A stretch of DNA of 27,104 bases, from contig JAPPKT010000592.1 of the NCBI GenBank assembly GCA_028819675.1, positions 1-27,104 of the forward strand. The letters are read 5' to 3'. Origin of the DNA: Caldilineaceae bacterium (GTDB lineage: Bacteria; Chloroflexota; Anaerolineae; Caldilineales; Caldilineaceae). Shown here one piece after another: positions 22,131 through 27,104 of this stretch. Position 1 is the first letter of the stretch, and each line of letters opens with the position of its first letter. The notes below the pieces were generated by a model. The model saw only the letters and a program-made list of their open reading frames with translations, was not told where the DNA came from and did no database searches. The translations under genes and the position numbers were made by a program.

Positions 22131-22517
22131 ATGAGTAACGAAATCGGGCACCGCCTCCTTGTAGAAATTGCCAGAACCATAGAGATTCCCGATTCCGCTT
22201 ATGAAGCCGCGGAGAAACGCTACGAAGACCTCGGAGGCTGGTTTGCACGTCCCGAATCCGAATGTTCCCTGTTCGACCCCCACGTTCATGCACAAGGCTC
22301 ATTTCGCTTAGGCACCGTTATCCGCCCCATCTCCGAAGATGAAGCGTATGATCTTGACCTTTCCTGCAAGCTCCAGCGGGGGATTAGCAAAGCCTCACCC
22401 ACAGGAACCGGTCAAGACGCTCGGCGGCCGCGACGCGGCATGACCACGGCAGCGCCTCCATGTGCTCTGGCGACGCCGGTCATCAGGTTCCGTTTGACCG
22501 GTAAGCCCCAGAGATGA
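22131..22517 (+). pseudogene. CD-NTase (CBASS cyclic-oligonucleotide synthase), 3'-truncated
   Basis: The first 90 or so of 128 residues match the N-terminus of bacterial cGAS/DncV-like nucleotidyltransferases. The key motif is GSFRLGTVIRP at 56-66 followed by AYDLDLSC, with Asp74 and Asp76 as the first two metal ligands. CBASS enzymes make cyclic di- or trinucleotides after phage sensing and are normally 300-400 residues. From about 22400 the frame runs into unrelated sequence (GTGQDARRPRRG and on), so the third Asp, the rest of the fold and all effector genes are missing. AGGAGGT precedes the ATG, an excellent start signal, so the fragment is probably still translated. Its stop overlaps the next ATG. 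Confidence 0.75.
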
Positions 22518-23050
22518 AGAGCGTGAGGAAGTACGTCGAGTTCGCCAGCAGAACGCCGGCTCTCGGCGCCACGCTGGTCGCGACGCTGGTGCTGCTCGTC
22601 GTGGTGTTTCCCGCTCTGCCCATCGGCGGTGAAATGCTTGATGTAAAGACAGGCTACACCTACGCCGAGGCGGTCGCCGCGATAGAGAGCTATGGCGACC
22701 GCGGGCGACAGGTGTATACGTGGGCAAGCCTCACCCTGGACACTTTGCTGCCGTTCGTCTACGTCAGCTTCCTGGCCGGATTCGTCTTCCGGTTCCGACC
22801 AACGGAACGGCTTTGGAGACTGGCCTTTCTGCCGCTGGCGGCGGGAGTGCTCGACCTGTGCGAGAACATCCAGATCGTCCTCATGTTGACTCTATATCCG
22901 GACGTGTCCGCCGGGCAGGTGGCGGCCGCCTCGTGGTTCACGCTGTCCAAGAGGTATGCGTTTGCGGCCTGTCTGTTGCTGGCGATGGCCCTTGCGGCCG
23001 TCGCGGCGGCGCGTCACGTCCGACACGGCCTCCGTGACCGTGCGGCTTAG
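22514..23050 (+). CDS. Integral membrane protein with four helices
   Basis: The 178-residue protein has four hydrophobic segments, about 14-36, 76-96, 101-127 and 140-167, and a soluble stretch (about 37-72) with GYTYAEAVAAIESYGDRGRQ facing the outside. The fourth helix is alanine- and valine-rich and is followed by a basic tail (RHVRHGLRDRAA). I do not recognise the family; similar four-helix proteins of about 170 residues occur in many bacteria with no known role. ATG 22514 overlaps the truncated CD-NTase stop as ATGA, but this looks accidental, because the deletion joined the cyclase fragment to this gene's own upstream DNA. No good ribosome binding site. Confidence 0.7.
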   Translation: MKSVRKYVEFASRTPALGATLVATLVLLVVVFPALPIGGEMLDVKTGYTYAEAVAAIESYGDRGRQVYTWASLTLDTLLPFVYVSFLAGFVFRFRPTERLWRLAFLPLAAGVLDLCENIQIVLMLTLYPDVSAGQVAAASWFTLSKRYAFAACLLLAMALAAVAAARHVRHGLRDRAA

Positions 23051-23088
23051 CTGCAACCGATGGCGGAACGGCGCCAATCCGTCCAGCA

Positions 23089-23307
23089 CTATGATCTGGG
23101 TCGATATTCAGGGATTTCGTCGGCTCTTACCCACTCTCCGAAAGACCACTCGATTGCCTCAGGCTCCATGGAGGCCAGTCTTCGCAACCCGCACTTTACG
23201 CACACCTGAACCTTGTACAGCCATCCATCGGGCGAGCAGTATGCGCTGGAGTGGACATCTCTCAGCTTGTGAAAGCAGAGATTAGCCGGGAGTGGATGGG
23301 CGTTCAT
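23089..23307 (-). CDS. Small protein with CxxC motif
   Basis: The 72-residue frame reads NLCFHKLRDVHSSAYCSPDG, WLYKVQVCVKCGLRRLASME and EAIEWSFGEWVRADEIPEY. The CxxC pair plus upstream Cys and His residues could bind one zinc ion. Composition is protein-like, but there is no clear ribosome binding site. It is convergent with the membrane-protein gene. Family unknown. Confidence 0.45.
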   Translation of the reverse strand: MNAHPLPANLCFHKLRDVHSSAYCSPDGWLYKVQVCVKCGLRRLASMEPEAIEWSFGEWVRADEIPEYRPRS

Positions 23308-23423
23308 CGAACAGCATCAGATTGTCGGGGGAAACCCTAGCACAACGCCTGCACGGGGTGTCAAGCCAACTTACCGTGATACCCCGGGAACCATCGACCA
23401 ACCAAGCCCCGCCGAGTTTCTGG

Positions 23424-23452
23424 AAAAAACAAGGGGGATTGCTCTACTCCCC
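23424..23452 (-). terminator. Rho-independent terminator of the LRR gene
   Basis: On the minus strand GGGGA, a 9-base loop and TCCCC are followed by CTTGTTTTTT. It starts 48 bases after the LRR stop codon (23500). Confidence 0.75.
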
Positions 23453-23499
23453 TCAATCGCATTCCGCGCGCGCCTCGGCTTCGTGCTCGCCGGCGCTTG

Positions 23500-26400
23500 T
23501 CAGGGGCTGCCGGGTCGCGCCGCGATGGCCGACAGGTACTGCCCGTTGCGGCCCGTGAACAGGGCGAAGCTGATCACCGGCCGGTCGCTGATGACCTGCA
23601 GATGTCCTCCCGCCTGCGTGAATCGCGGGTCCAGCAACCACTCCGCTTCCAGCGAGCCGCTGAGACGGCTCCCGGGCACGATCGACACGATCCGCTCCGG
23701 AGAACTCGGACGCCCCGCCGGGTCGAACACCCGCAGTCGCACCATCGCCGTCTCCGGCCCGGGATTGAGAATCGACAGCGAGGTGGACATGTAGCTGTCG
23801 GGGCGCTCGCTGTGCGCCACTTGCAGAAAGGAACGCTCCGCGATGTCTCTCGAACCAACCAGGGGCAATACGGTTCGACTGCCTCCCCGCACGACCTCCA
23901 CGGCCCCCAGCACCCGCGGCCGGGCGATATGAAGCAACACGCCTGCCGTCACCGAGAAATCAAGCTGCAGGTAGCCTTCGATGCGGCCCTCCGGCTGCGC
24001 AGAGGCGGGCAGTGGCAGCAACTCGTCCAGGTCGCTGACCAGCAGCAAGCTGCCGCCATCGCGCGAGAGCTCCCGCTCGGCCTCGCCCAGCGGCTGGCCG
24101 TCCTCGTCGAAGGCGCGCACCCGCAACCGCGTCGTGTGGTTCCTCAGCGCCGAGAGCACATAGAGCGTCGTGCGGCTTTCCGCCCCCATCTCGAAGTGCG
24201 GCGCATGAAAACTCTCCTCCTCGGTGAAATCCCGGGGCACCTGGGCGGCCAGCGCCGCGAAGCTCTCCTCATCCCGCAGAAACGCAAACCCCAACAGCTT
24301 GTTCTCACCCCGCGCTTCCACATAGCCCCCCGCGCCTTCCTCCGCACCGCCAAACACCCCTGTGGCCGGCTCCATCACGAACCCCCCGGCCGCTACCTCG
24401 CGGCTCGCCGATGCGGACAGGCTCCCATCGTTGCGGTAGCGAGAGAAGGTGACCCCGGTCTCCACCAGAGTGGGGTTGAAGACAAACAGCAAGGTCGCTC
24501 TGGCCCCCTCCGACTGCACGATGGGAAACCACAGCCGCCGGGCCGTCTCGAACCCGCCCGACACCCCGTCCAGCTTCCGGCCGTCTCTCGTGCCCACCAT
24601 GAACATGCTCCGCAGATGACCCTGCCGCCCCCGCGCCACCACGGCGGATGCGCCGCTCTCGAGTTCGCAATCGATCAGCTCGCACACCATCCGGGCCAGT
24701 TGCCCCTTCTCCTCCAGCGCCTCTGCCAACTCCACCTGGCCGTGCGTCTCCCCGCCGGCATCCACGACCGACAACCTCACGTCATTGTCGGCGTTCGTCG
24801 GGTTGTGGAGTGCCACGCCCACCGCGCCCTCCTCGCCAGGGAAGTCGATCGACACCGGCGCCAGGGCGGGAACCACCAGCACCGGCGCGCCAAAGCTCTC
24901 AATCACGCCGTTGCGGCGCCCATCCCCATCGCCGCGCTCCCCGTCGATGTAGTGCAGTTTGATCCGCCTCCCCCAGCAACGTCTTCGTCGAGCCTGGTCC
25001 TCCGGGAATGTCGCTCCGGTTTCTCCGTCGTATGCAAACGGCTGCCAATGCGGCTCGCCATGGTCTCGAGTGGGGCCGTATTGCCAGTAGCTGTTGATCT
25101 CCAGGCCGGCCGAAAGGTACAGGCTCACCGTGGCGTCCCCTCCCCGTCCCACGCCACCAAGATGAAAGCCGAGGAAGGAAATCGGCGCCGTGACTTCCGG
25201 AGGCAGCGGAGGGTAACCCCGGGGCGGTTGACGTGAGGACCTGACTCCGCTGAGGCGGGCCTGTCTCGGAGCTTCCAGGGTGACGTACCGACCGTCCTTC
25301 GCGGTGGGGAAAGAGACGACATGGGACTGCTCAGCGTCCGGGATGCCGTCACAGTTGCCGTCGCCGTCGTTGGGCGCTCCCGACTCAATCTCGTCCGTAA
25401 TACCGTCCTCATCCTCATCCGGTGGCGGTGGAGGAGGCGGCGGCGGGAGAGGCGTAGGGGGAGGAGGCGGTGGCGGGGCTTTGTCCAGGATGGTCCCCGT
25501 GGCGGTGGATCGCGGCCTGAGCACACCCGAGACACCCCCCAGAATCACCCGCAGCGTCTCGGCGCCTTCAACGGCCGTGTCTTCTATCGTCGGCACGCTG
25601 ATGGTCCCGCTGCTGGTCGAATCATCGGTGTCGGTGTTGGCCGGAATCGTCACGCTGCCTTGTGCCGTGCCGGTGTAATCGGCGCTGCTGGCCGTGCCGT
25701 CTTCCGTCTCGTAGCTCAGTGTCAGACCGCCCGTGGCTCCGGCCACCCCCCGCACCGGATAGGTCGAGTGCTCCACCACGAAGTTGAGTGGCTGGCCTTC
25801 GGCCGCCTGGGCGTCCTCGATGCTTGCGCAAGGCCATACGGTCAAGTCCCCCTCCGTGCGACGGGTCTCCAAAGCGCTGGGCAGGGTGGCGCTGGCGTCC
25901 AGGTCCGTGCCGCACAGCGAGAGGTGAGTCAGGCTGGTCAGACTGCCCAGTTGGCTGGGAATCCCTCCCGTGAGGGGGTTGCCGGCCAGATGCAACTCTT
26001 CGAGGCTGCTCATACTGCCCAACGTTGTGGGAATGGCCCCGCTGATCTGGTTCAGGTCGAGCCAGAGGCGGGTCAGTGCAGTCAGGGCGGTCAGGTCCGG
26101 AATGCTGCCGGTCAATTGGTTGTTGTCGAGGACGAGGGTGCGGAGACGGGGGAGGCTGCTCAGGGCTGGGATCGGTCCGCTGAGCCGGTTGTAGTTGAGG
26201 CGGAGGATTCCGAGCTTGGGCAAGCCGCTGAAGTCCGGAATGGGCCCGCTGAGTTGGTTGCGCTGGAATTGGGCGTTGCTAAGCTCGGTGAGACCGCTCA
26301 GGTCCGGGATTTCCCCGCTGAGCTGGTTCTCCGAGAGGTGGATCTGGTTGAGATTGGTAAGAGCGCTGAGGTCCGGTATACTCCCGCTGAGTCGGTTCTG

Positions 26401-26931
26401 GTAGAGTTCGATTTGTCGGAGATTGGTAAGAGCGCTGAGGTCCGGAATGGACCCGCTCAACTCGTTGTCGGCGAGTAAGAGTTCTTCGAGGGCGGTCAGG
26501 CTGCTCAGGTCGGGAATCTCCCCGCTCAACTCGTTTCTGAAGAAGGCGAGGATTTGGAGGGCGGTCAGGCTATTCAGGGCCGCCGGAATCGTTCCGGTGA
26601 GTTGGCGGCTGATGAGGACAAGACCGGTGACCCGGCTCCCGGTCACGGTGATCCCGTCCCACGAGGCCATGCTCAGGCTGTTGGCCCAGTTCAGGCTCGC
26701 CGTGCCCCGTAAAGCATCCATGAGCCCCAGCAGGGTGGCGCAGTCGCCGGCCAGGGCCGCGGGATCGGAGGGAGCAGGGGTCACGCCGGTGATCGCGACA
26801 TCGGTCGTCGCGCAGGTCTGCGCTCCGGCCCCGGTTGCCAGTCCCAACATCAGGACCAGGCTCGACAACGCCATCGCCAAGCCGCGCCGGCGAAGGCCAA
26901 CCCCGCCCCGTGAGTGCGCCATCCCGCCCAT
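23500..26931 (-). CDS. Large secreted LRR / Calx-beta / choice-of-anchor-U protein
   Basis: The 1143-residue protein has a signal peptide (about 1-38, ending AGA). About ten plant-type 23-24-residue leucine-rich repeats follow (about 100-345), of the form NxLSGxIPDLSxLxxLxxLxL. Next comes a Calx-beta domain (about 372-485; ADYTGTAQGSVTIPANTDTD). A polyproline linker (APPPPPPPTP and on) joins a calcium-binding thrombospondin-3-like stretch DEDEDGITDEIESGAPNDGD. Then there is a choice-of-anchor-U domain (YWQYGPTRDHGEPHWQPFAY, then GERGDGDGRRNGVIESFGAP). The last 430 or so residues hold three or four related beta-sandwich modules (VALHNPTNADNDVRL, LFVFNPTLVETGVTF, LSILNPGPETAMVRL). It is probably a surface or secreted adhesin or ligand binder (inference). 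ATGs at 26922 and 26874 are alternative starts. A clear terminator follows. Confidence 0.85.
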   Translation of the reverse strand: MGGMAHSRGGVGLRRRGLAMALSSLVLMLGLATGAGAQTCATTDVAITGVTPAPSDPAALAGDCATLLGLMDALRGTASLNWANSLSMASWDGITVTGSRVTGLVLISRQLTGTIPAALNSLTALQILAFFRNELSGEIPDLSSLTALEELLLADNELSGSIPDLSALTNLRQIELYQNRLSGSIPDLSALTNLNQIHLSENQLSGEIPDLSGLTELSNAQFQRNQLSGPIPDFSGLPKLGILRLNYNRLSGPIPALSSLPRLRTLVLDNNQLTGSIPDLTALTALTRLWLDLNQISGAIPTTLGSMSSLEELHLAGNPLTGGIPSQLGSLTSLTHLSLCGTDLDASATLPSALETRRTEGDLTVWPCASIEDAQAAEGQPLNFVVEHSTYPVRGVAGATGGLTLSYETEDGTASSADYTGTAQGSVTIPANTDTDDSTSSGTISVPTIEDTAVEGAETLRVILGGVSGVLRPRSTATGTILDKAPPPPPPPTPLPPPPPPPPPDEDEDGITDEIESGAPNDGDGNCDGIPDAEQSHVVSFPTAKDGRYVTLEAPRQARLSGVRSSRQPPRGYPPLPPEVTAPISFLGFHLGGVGRGGDATVSLYLSAGLEINSYWQYGPTRDHGEPHWQPFAYDGETGATFPEDQARRRRCWGRRIKLHYIDGERGDGDGRRNGVIESFGAPVLVVPALAPVSIDFPGEEGAVGVALHNPTNADNDVRLSVVDAGGETHGQVELAEALEEKGQLARMVCELIDCELESGASAVVARGRQGHLRSMFMVGTRDGRKLDGVSGGFETARRLWFPIVQSEGARATLLFVFNPTLVETGVTFSRYRNDGSLSASASREVAAGGFVMEPATGVFGGAEEGAGGYVEARGENKLLGFAFLRDEESFAALAAQVPRDFTEEESFHAPHFEMGAESRTTLYVLSALRNHTTRLRVRAFDEDGQPLGEAERELSRDGGSLLLVSDLDELLPLPASAQPEGRIEGYLQLDFSVTAGVLLHIARPRVLGAVEVVRGGSRTVLPLVGSRDIAERSFLQVAHSERPDSYMSTSLSILNPGPETAMVRLRVFDPAGRPSSPERIVSIVPGSRLSGSLEAEWLLDPRFTQAGGHLQVISDRPVISFALFTGRNGQYLSAIAARPGSP

Positions 26932-27042
26932 ACGGGCGGCAGAACGAACAGGACTGTCGAGAGAAGCAGTGCCCCGGCAGGTCGCGGTGCGCCGATCGGA
27001 CCACCTTACAGATTCTGGCGGGAAGCTCAGGCCGCCGTTTCC

Positions 27043-27104
27043 GCTCCTGGCTCCTGGCTCCTGGCTCCTGGCTCCTGGCTCCTGGCTCCTGGCTCCTGGC
27101 TCCT
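27043..27104 (+). repeat. Tandem 7-bp repeat GCTCCTG, about 9 copies to the window edge
   Basis: The unit GCTCCTG repeats without error for 62 bases and runs off the window. It lies upstream of the LRR gene (112 bases before its start). It could vary in length by slippage, affecting the spacing of an upstream promoter. Confidence 0.85.

Noticed and set aside
23497..25236. 579-codon plus-strand frame antisense to the LRR protein
   Set aside because: It is a shadow frame, rich in Arg, Gln and His. The minus strand carries signal peptide, repeats and domains in one frame with a terminator.

Overview
The window looks like a stretch of an Acidobacteriota genome (inference). The main evidence is a 1259-residue TonB-dependent receptor with an N-terminal carboxypeptidase-regulatory-like domain, the type greatly expanded in that phylum, and a large secreted LRR / Calx-beta / choice-of-anchor-U protein. 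DNA is GC-rich except in the 4.6-5.0 kb origin-like region. Gene density is low and there are many broken genes, so this reads as an accessory region or a plasmid-derived island. No rRNA or tRNA genes were seen.

Layout. 0.3-4.6 kb: a small membrane protein; a secreted HNH nuclease with a C-terminal excalibur calcium motif, preceded by an overlapping 22-codon ORF; a ribbon-helix-helix (RHH) regulator; a TIGR00027-type SAM methyltransferase; and a DUF29 protein. 4.6-7.1 kb: a plasmid-type replication and partition module with direct repeats (3 x 9 bp at 15 bp period), three 19-bp iterons, a DnaA-box-like site, repA, an RHH partner gene and parA. 7.5-11.3 kb: the TonB-dependent receptor. 11.5-12.1 kb: an internally deleted, frameshifted IS630 element bounded by 10-bp inverted repeats.

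12.1-13.3 kb is a decayed copy, and 17.7-20.0 kb an apparently intact copy, of the same multi-gene unit. Divergently from a shared non-coding block, the unit carries one or two small helical proteins that start MSEDER on the minus strand, and an HNH endonuclease translationally coupled to a tyrosine recombinase on the plus strand. I do not recognise this arrangement as a named mobile element; it is the best candidate here for an undescribed system. Between the copies lie a PPOX-family flavin enzyme, the remnant of a type I-C CRISPR-Cas locus (5'-truncated cas7 plus one orphan repeat), a bactofilin and a LOG-family phosphoribohydrolase.

20.0-22.5 kb is a small defence-type cluster: a PIN-domain protein overlapping an XRE-ImmA/IrrE protein, a divergent promoter region with a palindromic operator candidate, a DUF2188 protein, and the first third of a CD-NTase (CBASS-type) gene that is cut off. 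22.5-27.1 kb: a four-helix membrane protein, a small Cys-containing protein, the LRR protein with a clear terminator, and a 7-bp tandem repeat that runs off the window.

The recurring theme is turnover of mobile and defence genes. Replication/partition genes, an IS relic, two recombinase units, a dead CRISPR locus, a truncated cyclase and a toxin-antitoxin-like pair sit among ordinary envelope and enzyme genes.
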